Positions 36,925 through 48,420 of a DNA stretch of 64,000 nt are shown here, piece after piece. Source of the stretch: Locusta migratoria (Eukaryota > Arthropoda > Insecta > Orthoptera > Acrididae); NCBI GenBank assembly GCA_026315105.1, contig CM048750.1, forward strand, positions 111,073,297 to 111,137,296. Reading direction: 5' to 3'. The notes beneath the pieces were generated by a model, which was not told the DNA's origin, searched no databases, and saw only the letters and a program-made list of their open reading frames with translations. Numbering within the stretch: the first letter of the stretch is position 1; each line of letters begins with the position of its first letter. The translations under genes and the position numbers were made by a program.

Positions 36925-37440
36925 GAAAGCTGAGGCTGTAATTCAACAATATAATGAGGATAGTTCACAACTAACAAAAAACGTACAACAAGCAGCAATG
37001 GGCATAAAAAGACATACATACAACACTTAAGCTATCAGCTATTAGCATTCTGCTGGAAAGAGCATTTATATAGGCACACTTCACATTTCATATAAACCGT
37101 CATCTCCGGCTGCTGCTCTCCAACCCACGTTCTGGGATTAGGGGACAGGAGGAGAGGGGTGGTGTGGCAGATAACACCATGGCCTTATGTAACATGGTAG
37201 TATGTACATACTGAATGGGTGGAATGAGATGCAGCTTTTGGGGAGGAGGGGGAGGGGAGGGAACCAAAACACCCCCCCCCCCACACACACACACAAAAGA
37301 GTACAACAGAGGTGGTAGAACTGTTGGGTGTGGAGAAAAATGGGGGGGGGGGGGGGAGAGGTTATTGTAGGTTGAGACCCAGATAATTTATGGAACAGTG
37401 AATATACTGTAAAGATAACTCCCATGTGCGTAGTTCAGAA
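36925..37440 (-). repeat. Dispersed repeat X, copy 1
   Basis: A family seen four times here. Shared blocks are GGGAGTTATC-TACAGTA, TTCAACCTACA, CAGCCGGAGATGAC and GAATTCAACAATAWAATGA. Interior rich in poly-C and CA runs. No ORF or domain. Confidence 0.55.
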
Positions 37441-38202
37441 AAGCTGGTTGTGGGTGGAAGGCTCCAGGTCGTGAAGCAGCCATTGAAATATAGCCATATA
37501 CCCCCTGCATATTGAGCCACGGAATGGTCTACCTTGATTTTGACCACAGTCTGGTGGTGACCATTCATCCTAATGGACAGCTGGTTAGTGGTCATGAGTT
37601 GTAAACTGTCCTCATTATACAGTAGAAACATACAAGAATATTTCTGAGAGGCAAAACTGTATATTTTGAAGTTGTAGTACTAGGTTCCTAGATAATTGTA
37701 AATTAAAAAATTGTGACATTCAAAGTTACCAATGCATGCAAAAAACCCTAAGCCTTGTGCATTATTGGTATTGATGTAAGGAAATTTATTTTTGTTGCTA
37801 CAAATATTTGAAAGGCTGCTACATTTGAAGACTCAGCAATTATTATTATTTGTATTTTTACTATCACAGGAGCTTTGTCACCAGTATTTATCTTTGAGTC
37901 TGCAATGTGTGCCTGGGACTGCTTATATTAGACAAAAAAGTTAATTGTAATGTTTCCTAGCACCATTTTTTCAGAACTTCCATTTGCTTTTCACACAATT
38001 CTAAGCTGGAAGCAGTTTTTTGGATCCTGAAAACAGGCAGAAAGAAGTGTGGTTTAGATTCTGGTACATACAGTAGGTACTTTTTACTTTAAAACAGTTT
38101 TCAGGTTTCTTACTTCTGGCAATAAAATCTGTATTCTTTTTGAAAAATAAAACTACCAGTAATGCATCAACTTTTGGTATGTTTCCACTATTAGCCTTCA
38201 CA
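37441..38202. other. No gene recognised
   Basis: AT-rich intronic DNA. Confidence 0.4.
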
Positions 38203-38380
<178 letters not shown>

Positions 38381-38420
38381 GAAAAGCTATAAGCAGAAAA
38401 GGTAAGGAAAAATGGAGTAC

Positions 38421-38512
38421 CTTTTTCTATCACTGCTATAGCACATGTACGTATAGATTCGTCTTCCAGAACTTCAGCCAATAACACAGCATTTTTGGTA
38501 ACGAAATCAAAT
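38421..38512 (-). CDS. Candidate isolated exon, unassigned
   Basis: Open 30-codon stretch reading FDFVTKNAVLLAEVLEDESI then RTCAIAVIEK. It has a possible acceptor TTTCAAG at the right and a donor AAG|GTACTC at the left. The residue composition looks protein-like. It cannot sit between the flanking host exons without shifting frame (enters phase 2, leaves phase 1), so it would belong to another transcript, a poison exon or a pseudogene fragment. No domain recognised. Confidence 0.25.
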
Positions 38513-38929
38513 CTTGAAATTTAATGACTTTTTTAAAGCTTTATTTACATTAAAAGAAAAGATGCTTTGTAAGAGTGTCTGAAAATATTATTTCAATATT
38601 ATGATAATTCAGATTAACATGTGCATCCATTACTCAAAAGTAACACTTAGCACTTCCAAAGAACTTCACATATTTTCTCACTGGTAACATCCCCCCCCCC
38701 CTGCCAACTGCCTACCTGCAGAACACACAAGGCCAAACTTCAGCAATAATTGCCAACCATTCCAATTTATATCATTTTAAATACACTAAATCTTTTTTCA
38801 ATGCAATTCACTGACAATATCTATGTATATCATTAATTGTAATAGGACAATTTACAACTCACTGAAAAGGCACAATGAGCTGGAACAGGTATATATTCAT
38901 TTTATTTTATTTATTTCATTTTATTTTCC
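38513..38929. other. No gene recognised
   Basis: AT-rich with a short C run near 38692. Confidence 0.4.
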
Positions 38930-39165
38930 TCCATTCACCCCACTCCATCCCTAAGCTGCATCTTGTTCCTCCCATCTAATACGTACATACTCTGGAAGGC
39001 TGTGCTGTATCCTTCCCCACCACCACGACGCATCCTTCCTATCCCTCTCCCCTCTCCTATCTCTATACCGCAGAGCATGATTCGAAATGCGGCAGCCGGA
39101 GTTGTAAACTGTCATATTACTATATTGTTAATTCCAACCTGGACTTTCCATTATTAGACATAATT
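38930..39165 (+). repeat. Dispersed repeat X, copy 2
   Basis: Ends with GCAGCCGGAGTTGTAAACTG and a following AATTCCAACC segment, as in copy 1. The upstream C-rich stretch matches the family's interior. Confidence 0.45.
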
Positions 39166-40291
39166 AATTGCACATGTGAAGGCATATCGCTGTAGAGTGC
39201 ATAGTTCAGGAGATACTGTGTCATTAAACAAGAAGTGTGAAAAACTTTGGTAAATAATGGACTTACTATTCCAACACCATTAAAGACTGAGCCATCTGTG
39301 AAAGGCCAATCCATCCGTGCAACGAGTCACCTGATTTACCAACTGTGCTGCAATCCCTGAACAGGTTCTGGCCCACTTTAGATAACGGTAGTAACACTAA
39401 AAGTGGGCCTTTGTGATCGCTTTTTGACAGCTCAAAATTTAAATGAAAATAATGTCTCAGTTGTTCACCTAACACAAAAAAACTGAATAAATGAATTTGT
39501 AGAGGAGAAAGTTCTCTACAATTTCGCTCTCTTTTTTTTTTTTTTTTTTTTCATAACTCACTCCGTTACAGATATATTTTCAAAAATAACGGCGATTTGA
39601 CACTGTCACTTGATATTATGTTAATTGGGCACTCAGACATGTCACGTAACATTACTCACCCAGCACTATCTGTATTTCATGGTTTTCTTATAACAACTCG
39701 CGCATTGTCATTTCAAAGCAATGGTGCACTGTAGACTTAACAAAAACACGGCTTTCCTAGTAAAATAAATTATAATGTCTAAAATGGCATATTAGCATTT
39801 AATAACTACCATCAATAATACAAGAATTAAGGAAAATTTTTTGAAATTGTTCGCTGTAATGTAATAGGCAGCATGTTAGATTGTGATGCACATGGTTGGT
39901 AGTTCGAACCCGCCACTACCTTTTTTTCTGCTTTGGCTCCTAAAAGGGTTTTAGGACCTCTTATTAATTAAATAGAACTATGTTCTGCAATTTTTAGAGT
40001 TGTGTAAAAGTAACAGTGCTCCCTCTAAAATGTGTGTTTGTTCTGTTTCGTGAACAGCCATGAAGTACATAACAACGAATTGAACAATGGTCTTCCAATA
40101 CAGATGGACGTAAACTGGGAGCATACTGTAATAATGAATATGCTAAACAACGTGCTGATACTGGTAGTTTCATGTATAAATGAAGTCTAGGCCTTAGCTA
40201 CAACTGTCATTCCTTAATGGAATGGAAGGAATTGTATACATCACAACAAATTACCTTCTTTCATTTTGTTTTCCCTAAGCAATTACTAGTA
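39166..40291. other. No gene; possible tRNA-like SINE trace
   Basis: At 39860-39920 GGTAGTTCGAACCCGCCACT resembles a SINE B box. A poly-T tract lies at 39532-39551. The rest is unassigned. Confidence 0.35.
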
Positions 40292-40904
40292 CAGTAGTCC
40301 GAAAACTCAGCACTCGGTAACCCGGCAGTCCGGATAACTCAGCCACACCCCCTGAAATTATTTCGTGCTCGCATAATGCAGGATACAAGTGAAATCATAG
40401 CATACAGCAGTTACAGGCTGTGCTATGTATGGGCCATGACATCTTTTCTTGTGCCTCCTCCACTCTATTTAAGAATCCTTTGAGTTTCATGCAGTATGTA
40501 GATGCATTTTCATACTACAAACAGCCATGATCAAAACTATGGGATTGCATTTTTTCATGGTGTCGTTTAAAATCAGCTTAGGCGTGATGGACAAATAATG
40601 AACTCAGTTACAGCAGACAACAATGCACTCATGTGACACGGCTGTCGCTCAGTCTGCCTGCAGCCTTTGTCATTTCTTAGGCGCGTTTTGTGAAGTCCAT
40701 GTGAGTGTAAGTAACAAACATCATTTGTCAGATATTGTCTTAAATTTATTTTCTGCTACTGTATTCTAAAGTATCAATACAAACTATTTCATAATAAAAT
40801 CTTACCTATTCTTTTTTTTTAACACCATTCCCGATAACCCGGCATTTTCACAAACTTGGTCAACGTTCGGTCCACACTAGACAAGAGTTTTCGGGACTCT
40901 ACTG
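40292..40904. mobile_element. Tigger-like miniature DNA transposon
   Basis: Begins CAGTAGTCCGAAAACTC and ends GAGTTTTCGGGACTCTACTG, the imperfect reverse complement. TA flanks both sides (40290-40291; 40905-40906). Inner blocks GGTAACCCGGCA and CCCGATAACCCGGCA also occur near both ends. CAGT ends with TA duplication are typical of the pogo/Tigger group. No ORF. Confidence 0.85.
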
Positions 40905-40906
40905 TA

Positions 40907-41639
40907 TTCACTATTTATGGAATATGTTGAAACTCGTTGATTAGAATCAATGCATCTACTAAAATGTTTTATTTCTGACATGGTTGCTTTGGACACTTTT
41001 TAATGTAGATTGTATTACCTTTTCTATAGTTCAGATATGACTTTGTTCATGTTGCTTTGTTCTGTGTAAAATAAAGAGCAAATAGTCTGTTACAAACTGT
41101 GACTATGTTTTCTTTTACAGTTTAAATAACAAATGGAATTACTGCGGTAATACTGTATTCCACATAACTCTAGTACTTACTCTATATACAAAGTTACTAC
41201 TATCATTATGTCATTTACAACAGTCATTGCAACAGTATCTCCCCATTGTTTGTTTGTAATTCTATCGGACCAAACTGCGTGGTCATCAGTCCTATCTCCT
41301 CGTGTGATAAAGAAGTCTATGTTTGCCATTCTTTGGTATGTATTTCATGGTATGTTAACAAAATAGAACAAATGCATTTGTCAGAGAAAGTGCTGTCACC
41401 TTTGAACAATTCCGAGTCTTGTAGAATATAGTTGTGTTCAATTAACAAGAGTGTGTGAAAACCTTTTAGGAAGCAAGAGGAAAAACAAGTGCAAGTGGCG
41501 GTTTATTATTTTTTATTTACTTACATTTTTTGTTATTCAGGTGGATCAATGTTTTGCGGTCATTTGTTCATGTTAGTCCTCCGTTGTTCATTGACAATTT
41601 TGCTCAGTTTATATATATATAAATATTATGGAAGGAGAC
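40907..41639. other. No gene; SINE-tail-like trace
   Basis: CGGACCAAACTGCGTGGTCA at 41266-41285 resembles the tail found in SINE and LINE copies elsewhere. Otherwise unassigned. Confidence 0.35.
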
Positions 41640-42243
41640 CTTCCAGGTGGGAAAATGGTATAAAATAAAGATTTTTGACTTACCTAAAGTACAGGCTCGT
41701 CGATAGAAACACCAAACACACACAAAAACACACAACCATTCGAGCTTTCGCCACCAGTGGTGGCTTCTTCGGGAAAAAGAGAGAGGAAGGAGAGGAGAAA
41801 GGGAAGGATACGGGTTTTAAGGAAGTGGAAAAGGAGCCATTCCAATCCCAGGAGTGGAAGGACTTACCTTAGGGGACAAAAAGGAAGGTAAACAAATACA
41901 CACACACTCACACATATCCACATCCAAACACACCTAGGCAGACATTTGTAGAACCCATTCTACAAATGTCTGCCTAGGTGTGTTTGGATGTGGATGTGTG
42001 TGAGTGTGTGTGTATTTGTTTACCTTCCTTTTTGTCCCCTAAGATAAGTCCTTCCACTCCTGGGATTGGAATGGCTCCTTTTCCACTTCCTTAAAACCCG
42101 TATCCTTCCCTTTCTCCTCTCCTTCCTCCCTCTTTTTCCCGAAGAAGCCACCACTGGTGGCGAAAGCTCGAATGGTTGTGTGTTTTTGGTGTTTCTATCG
42201 ACGAGCCTGTACTTTAGGTAAGTCAAAAATCTTTATTTATATA
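41640..42243. mobile_element. Large foldback element, ~290-bp arms, 4-nt loop
   Basis: Left arm from about 41665 to 41953, loop CCCA (41954-41957), right arm 41958 to about 42235. Arms are nearly identical reverse complements, differing by small indels. Each arm has an inner hairpin GCCACCACTGGTGGC followed by GAAAGCTCG, and outer GTACAGGCTCGTCGATAG. A single-arm copy is at 13085-13262. Confidence 0.9.
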
Positions 42244-43089
42244 TCTCTTTTCATAGGTTCTTCGGTCCTTAGTGGACATCGATTTGTTTTATTTTCATTG
42301 TTTCAACTTTGATTCGGTTTTTGCATTACGGAGCGTCGAGCCCTCTGACCAAGCACGCTGAGCTACCTCGCCATCACAAACTAATTCGCTGCCCATTACA
42401 CTATGCCAAACAGCTGCGAGACTAAGTCGCAATTCTTCTACTATCAATGGAACATGTTATCCACTAACATGGCATTTTTAGACTTTAGATTACAATTCAT
42501 TGTCCTAGGCATGAGTGTTCTTAATATTTTTCAGTGCGCCATTGCTTCGAAATGACAACTTTTGAGTTATAATAAGAAAACCATCGAATACAGAAAGTAA
42601 GATAGTGTATGCAGAAGAGTTCCAGGCAAGGCTTTGGGTGAGGAATGTCAAGTGACTGATTTCCAAACACCAAATGTACACTACATTCCATCCAGGTATC
42701 ATAGTCATTCATAACCAGTACAGGCAGAGAAAATAAACTGAGAACAAACTACCAAAGCAAGACATGCAAAAATATTTTAATGGAACAAGATAATGAAAAT
42801 GTGGGAGAGATATTAAAATAAAAGTTTAAAGAGGTAAAAGTTAAAAAAGGTATGTTTGTCAAAGCTAAAGTCAAATATCAAATAATTTTGGCTGTTTGTT
42901 AAAATGCAGTCAGAAAGAATATTAAGTGTTGGGTGCATAGTCATTATCACAATAGTAGAGTCATAATCGTATCCTCCATAATTTCTTATTTTTATTATTT
43001 TCATCTGAAATGTTTGCAAAATTCATAAAACTACAGACAAATCTAAATTGGGACATAAAACACACCATCTGGATCCCCCCCCCCCTTAC
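42244..43089. other. No gene; possible tRNA-like SINE trace
   Basis: The minus strand of 42325-42375 reads GGCGAGGTAGCTCAGCGTGC, a tRNA D-arm-like stretch. Nothing else recognised. Confidence 0.35.
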
Positions 43090-43480
43090 CTGCTTTTGTG
43101 AACTGTACAGATGGGAGTTATCCTTCCAGTACATTCTCTGGTCCCACAATTACCAAGGTTTCAACCTACAGTGACACATTTTCCCAACACAACCCACACT
43201 TACAACCCCTTTCCATTTATCACAAATCCTGTGTGTGTGTGTGTGTGTGTGTTATATACCCATTTTGCTTCCCTATCCTCCCCTTCTATGGTTCATAAGC
43301 TGCATCTTTTCCCATTCAACTAGTATCTACTTGTTCCATATGTCGACTGTTCCCCTCCCCTCACAAACCACCACAGAGCATACTTGGTACACAGCAGCTG
43401 AAGATGATGGTTGTGTGTTTGTGAAGTGTGCTTGTAAGAATGAAAGTATGTTTCCTTTTTCTGTAGCTGTAGTCAACAGC
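43090..43480 (+). repeat. Dispersed repeat X, copy 3, with (TG)n
   Basis: GATGGGAGTTATCCTTCCAG and GGTTTCAACCTACAGTGACA blocks match copy 1 in reverse orientation. Confidence 0.5.
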
Positions 43481-43639
43481 TAAGCTATGAGTGTCTTTTT
43501 CAAGTGCCTGTCGCAGCTGAATGAATGTCTTTGTGGTGGATTGAAAACTATGCACATAGTTAGCATTTATTAAAGTACTAGGCTACTTAAAAGTTGATTA
43601 TTTAGTTTTCTACAGTTAATTGTATGGATAGGATGTCTG

Positions 43640-45438
43640 CTTGCTGTGTGCGGACGCAGGAGGAGTAGGCCGCAGTTTGCGAACATCTCAGCATGCTGTT
43701 GGCTACGGTCAGCCGTCTTCAGGCTGCTGTCTCGGGGTGCAGCGATGGCGGGGAGTCTGGTGCATCGAGTGAGACACTTCAGGTGTCTCATGCTTCGCTC
43801 TCTGTCCCTGCTACCGAGGCACCTTCAGGTGTACTGTATGTGGTCAGGCCGCTCGAGGCGGAAGGCTAATGTGGAGGCTGGACGTCCGTCCACGCCCGTT
43901 CGTCCTGTGGCCACTCTTTCAGCAGGGTCCGAGTAGGTGCACGGGGTGAGGGGATTATTAGTTATTGGGAACTCCAAAGTTAGGCGTGTAATGGAGCTCC
44001 TTAGGCAGATAGCGTCGAGATCCGGAAAGAAGTCCAACGTGCACTCTGTGTGTCTGCCGGGGGGGGGGGGGGCTGATCCGAGATGTGGAGGCGGCCTTGC
44101 CAGTGGCTATCGAAGGTGCGGGGTGCGGTCGACTCCAAGACTTTGCTCACGTCGGCACGCTTGTCGCGTGGGTTCTCAGGACGTCCTCAGGTCCTACGGG
44201 CGGCTGGCAGAATTGGTGAAGGTTACTACCCTCGCACGCGGGGTGCAAGCAGAGCTGTCGATTTGTAGCATTTTTCCCAGGGTTGATCTGGGTCCTATGG
44301 TTTGGAGCCAAATGGAGGGTCTGAACCAGAGGCTTCGCCGACTCTGTGACAGTCACTGCTGCAGATTTCTGGATCTGCGTTATCGGGTGGAGAATTGTAG
44401 GGTGCCCCTAGGTAGATCAGGGGTGCACTACACTAAGGATGCGGCTACTCGGGTAGCAGAGTACTTGTGGAGTGCACATGGGTTTTTACGCTAGGCGCTA
44501 ACTCTGATGAGCACTCGCCTGTCAACATTCAAACAGCGAATTCAGGTAATATTCGGCTCAGAAATTTGAATATCAAAATATTAGCCACGAATTTACAAAG
44601 CGTTAGAAACAAAGTTCCCGAATTTGCCGCACTGCATGGAAATTATTATGCTCAGATAGTTTTAGGCACCGAAAGCTGGCTAAATCATGATGTGGCAAGT
44701 TCAGAAATATTTAGCGAGGTGTGGAATGTATATCGGAAAGATAGATTGGATACAACTGGAGGAGGAGTGTTTATCGCTGTGGACAATGATATTGTTTTTA
44801 CTGAGATCGAGGTTGAAGGTAACTGTGAAGTAATCTGGGCACATATAACAGGTCTAAAAGAAAGAATCATTCAAAGAAAGTCTACACCAGGTAGTTCATA
44901 GGTATCCAGGCCATGTAATATTAGTCGGAGACTTCAACCTTAAGAGTATAGATTGGGACCCTTCTAGTTACATTTCAGGTGGTACAGACAAGCAGTCTTG
45001 CAAGCTACTTTTGGACACATTCTCCGAAAACTGTCTTGAGCAGTTAAACCGGCAGCCCACGCGTAATGGAAATATTTTAGACCTTATAGCTACAAACAGG
45101 ACTGACCTTATTAACGGTGTCTGTGTAGAGACAGGAGTTAGTGATCATGACATCGTCATAACGTCGATGGTGACCAAAGTTCACAAACCAATCAAGAAGG
45201 CTAACAACGTGTTTTTGTTGGGAAGAGCCGATAAACAAATGTTAGGATCGCAATTAGATAATGAATGGACATCGTTCAATTCCAGGACTATGGATGTAGA
45301 GGAATTGTGGACTAAATTTAAGTGCATTGTAAATAAAGGGTTAGAGAAATATTTGCCAGTAAAGACGATTAAGGATGGAAAAGATCCACCGTGGTATAAT
45401 AATAATGTTAGAAAGCTGCTGAGAAAGCAAAGACTGTT
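43640..45438 (+). mobile_element. CR1-like LINE A, 5' part (ORF1 and endonuclease)
   Basis: First segment of an old LINE that continues at 46761, 50511 and 56652 after three insertions. Holds a broken esterase-like ORF1 and the endonuclease half of ORF2. Confidence 0.75.
43937..44494 (+). pseudogene. LINE A ORF1, SGNH-esterase-like relic
   Basis: The 185-aa frame starts near VRGLLVIGNSKVRR, resembling the first (GDS) block of SGNH hydrolases, with the Asp replaced by Asn. It ends with RFLDLRYRVENCRVPLGRSG then VHYTKDAATRVAEYL, matching the late Asp-x-x-His-type block (here VHYT). Esterase-type ORF1 proteins occur in CR1-group LINEs. A G-run near 44060 shifts the frame, so the middle is unreliable. 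Confidence 0.55.
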
Positions 45439-45445
45439 TGCTTAG
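44467..45445 (+). pseudogene. LINE A ORF2 endonuclease (EEP) relic
   Basis: Opening block LRNLNIKILATNLQSVRNKV with LGTESWLN (catalytic Glu). A frame break near 44900 follows, then VGDFNLKSIDWD (GDFN), NRQPTRNGNILDLIATN and VSDHDIV (SDH). It then reads into the linker KDPPWYNNNVRKLLRKQR before the insertion at 45439. Domain order and spacing fit a LINE apurinic-type endonuclease. Confidence 0.75.
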
Positions 45446-46760
45446 ACCCAGGATCACCTATGGGGCAGTCGTGTGGCGGAAGAAGGTAGAAGGTGCAGAG
45501 ATTAGCCTGCTTAGCCATAATAGGCGGAATTAGCAGCACACCAACTGCTGGGATGGAAACCATGTTGTATATGCCCCAATTACACCTTTGGGTCACGATG
45601 GAGGCAGCGGCTGGTGCATACAGACTCAAAACTGGCAAAAACTGGAACTCTTTGGGATATCCAGAATCGCACACTAAAATAGTGAGTGAGGTAAATATAG
45701 GAAAGGTTGGGGAAATGCCAGCCAACTATATTAAACCCCATACTGCTTCAACAAGCCTTTCAATATAACAATTGGAAGTAGGGAGCAGTGGGAGGAAATA
45801 GTTCGACACCGTACGGGGGATATTGTCTGGTTCACTGACGGGTCAAAATCAGATCAAGGCGTTGGGACCGGGGTATACGGGGAGGGGAGGGGAGGGGGGG
45901 GGGGGGGTGCAGCCAAGACTGGAGGGCGTCATCTCTCTAGGGAAACTGGCCTCAGTATTCCAGGCCGAAATCACTGCCATCAGGGCGTGTGTGGAGGAGA
46001 ATTTGTGCAGTTGCTACAAAGACCATAACATCTATATCTATTCAGACAGCCAGGCAGCTCTGAGATCACTGGCAGCTCCTGCAACAAGGTCTAAAATTGT
46101 TTCAGAATGTTACAGGGTTCTGGTGGAGCTAGGGGAAAGCAATAGAGTAAACCTATTGTGGGTCCCTGGCCACTCTAAGATCAGTGGCAACGAACATGCC
46201 AACAGATTAGACTCCATTTATTGGACCGGAATCTGTCCTGACAATCACCAGGCAATGATCAAATTGGAGCTATGTAACTGGCTCAGAAGACAGCACATAG
46301 AATATTGGACCCAAGTCCATCAACAAAAACATGGCAAGGTAATGCTGCCAAAGCCATGTTTTAAAAGAAGCTCTGCAATCCTGGGCCTGAACAGGAGAGA
46401 GATTAGACTCATGGTTGGATTGCTGACAGGCCATGGAAATTTAAAAATACACCTACATACAATGGGAATAACAGAAGAGGACCCTAAATGTAGGATCTGT
46501 GATGACGGTGATGAAACTGCATCATATCTAATCTTCGAATGCATTGCATTGGAGAACAAAAGGCACAGAACATTTGGGACAACCAGACCTGAAGAAATTG
46601 TTCAATAAAGAACTGGTAAAGGGACTCCTAGCACTGTTCAAGGGCATTGGTTGGCTTTACTAGATATACAGGGAGCGATACCGCACAATAAACTTAGTTT
46701 CGGTGCGGGCAGTGGCGGGTTGGACCAAGACTGTTTTGGCTTCTCTGAGAAAATCAAATC
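45439..46760 (+). mobile_element. 5'-truncated RNase H-bearing LINE inserted in LINE A
   Basis: Flanked by a perfect 14-bp duplication AAGCAAAGACTGTT (45425-45438 and 46761-46774). Carries only the RNase H end of an ORF2. Ends in AGAAAATCAAATC. Truncation at the 5' end with a long duplication is typical of LINE insertion. Confidence 0.88.
45823..46608 (+). pseudogene. LINE ORF2 C-terminus with RNase H domain
   Basis: A VWFTDGSKSDQGVG block precedes a G-rich frameshift near 45890. Then come FQAEITAIRAC (catalytic Glu), IYSDSQAALRSL (Asp) and VNLLWVPGHSKISGNEHANR, where the usual final Asp is Asn. A terminal Cys/His-like block CRICDDGDETASYLIFEC follows. RNase H in this position indicates the I/R1-like LINE superfamilies, different from the LINE that hosts it. 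Clearly not the same family as 50687-56651. Confidence 0.7.
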
Positions 46761-47973
46761 AAGCAAAGACTGTTGCACTCTCGATTAAAAAAAGAACACC
46801 CAAATGATGACAGGCAAAAGTTAGTAGAGATTTGTGCATCTATAAAAAGATCAATGTGCAAAGCATACAATAATTACCACAGCCATACCTTACCAAAAGA
46901 TCTTTCCGAGAACCCGAAAAAATTCTGGTCCTATGTAAAATCAATAAGCAGGTCAAAGCCTACTGTCCAGTAACTCATTGATCATTCCGGGGCAGTAATA
47001 GAAGAAAGCAAAGGGAAAGCTGAAGTTCTAAATTTAACCTTTGAGAAATCTTTCATGCAGGAGGACCGCACAAATGTACCACCATTTGATCAACGTACTA
47101 ATTCCGAAATGGAGGACATAGTAATAGGTATTGGTGTAGATACACAGCTGAGAGAGCTAAATACGAAAAAGTCTGCTGGTCCGGGTGGAATACCAGTTCC
47201 GTTTTACTAAGAGTATTCTGCGGCATTGGCCCCCTACTTAGCTTGCATTTATCACAAATCTTTAATTCACCCCAAAGTTCCTAGTGATTGGAAAAAAGGG
47301 CAGGTGACTCCCGTGAATAAGAAAGGAAAGAGAACTGACCCACACAATTACAGGCCAATATCGTTGACATCAGTTTCATGTAGAATTTTGGAACATATTC
47401 TCAGTTCGAATATAGTAAATTTCTTTGAAACGGAAAAGCTTCTTTCTATGAATCAGCACGGGTTTAGGAAATATCGTTCATGTGATACTCAGCTTGCCCT
47501 TTTCTCACATGACACCTTGCAAGCCATGGATGAAGAGCAACAGGCGTATTGTGTTTTTCTCGACTTCAAAAAGGCGTTCGACGCGCTGCCACACTGCAGA
47601 TGGCTAAATGAAGATACGAGCTTATGAAATAGGTTCACAGATTTGTGACTGGCTGGAAGACTTCCTAAGTAATAGAATGAAGTACGTTGTTCTCGACAGC
47701 GAGTGTTCATCAGAGATGAGTGTATCATTGGGCATGCCCCAGGGGAGTGTTATAGGACCACTATTATTTTCTATCTATATAAATGATCTGATGGACAAAG
47801 TAACTTGTAATTTGCGGCTGTTTGCTGATGATGCTGTGGTGTATGGGAGGGTGTCGTCTTTAACTCACTATAATGGCATACAGGATGACTTAAGACAAAA
47901 TTTCTAGTTGGTGCGAAGAATGGCAGCTAGCTCTCAATGTAGGAAAATGTAAGGTGATGATGCGCATGAGCAG

Positions 47974-48024
<51 letters not shown>

Positions 48025-48420
48025 TAATGTTCAAATACAGCATTAGTAGTGAGCTTCTTGATGCTGTCGCGTCGTTCAAATATCTAGACGTAACATTGCA
48101 GAGCTACATGAAATGGAACGAACACCGTAAGGACAGTTGTGAATAAGGCGGACAGCCGACTTCGCTTTATTGGGAGAATTTTGGGAAAATGCACTTCATC
48201 TGTAAAGGAGACCGCATATAAAACGCTTGTACAACCACGCCTTGAGTATTGCTCAAGTGTTTGGGACCCACAGCAGATCAGTTTAAAGGAAGACATAGAA
48301 GCAGTTCAGAGGTGAGCAGCAAGGTTTGTTACTGGTAGGTTTGACCAATGCGCGAGCGTCACGGAAATGCTCCAGCAGCTCAATTGGGGATCACTGGAGG
48401 AAAGTCGACGTTCTTTTCGT
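46761..48420 (+). pseudogene. LINE A, reverse transcriptase part
   Basis: RT blocks in order: NYRPISLTSVSCRILEHILS, MNQHGFRKYRSCDTQLALFS, VFLDFKKAFDALPH (motif A), then a frameshift, MPQGSVIGPLLFSIYINDL (motif B) and LRLFADDAVVYGRV (FADD). A 46-base A run at 47974-48019 splits the region after the catalytic box. The thumb follows to about 48420, where LINE B begins. No intact frame. Confidence 0.8.
47974..48019. repeat. Poly-A tract inside LINE A
   Basis: About 46 A, absent from the related copies. Confidence 0.95.

Noticed and set aside
38421..38512. Extra coding exon of the host gene between modules C and D
   Set aside because: Its phases would throw module D out of frame; kept only as a low-confidence candidate.
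43937..44494. Host gene encoding an esterase
   Set aside because: Directly upstream of a LINE endonuclease/RT in the same orientation and broken by frameshifts.
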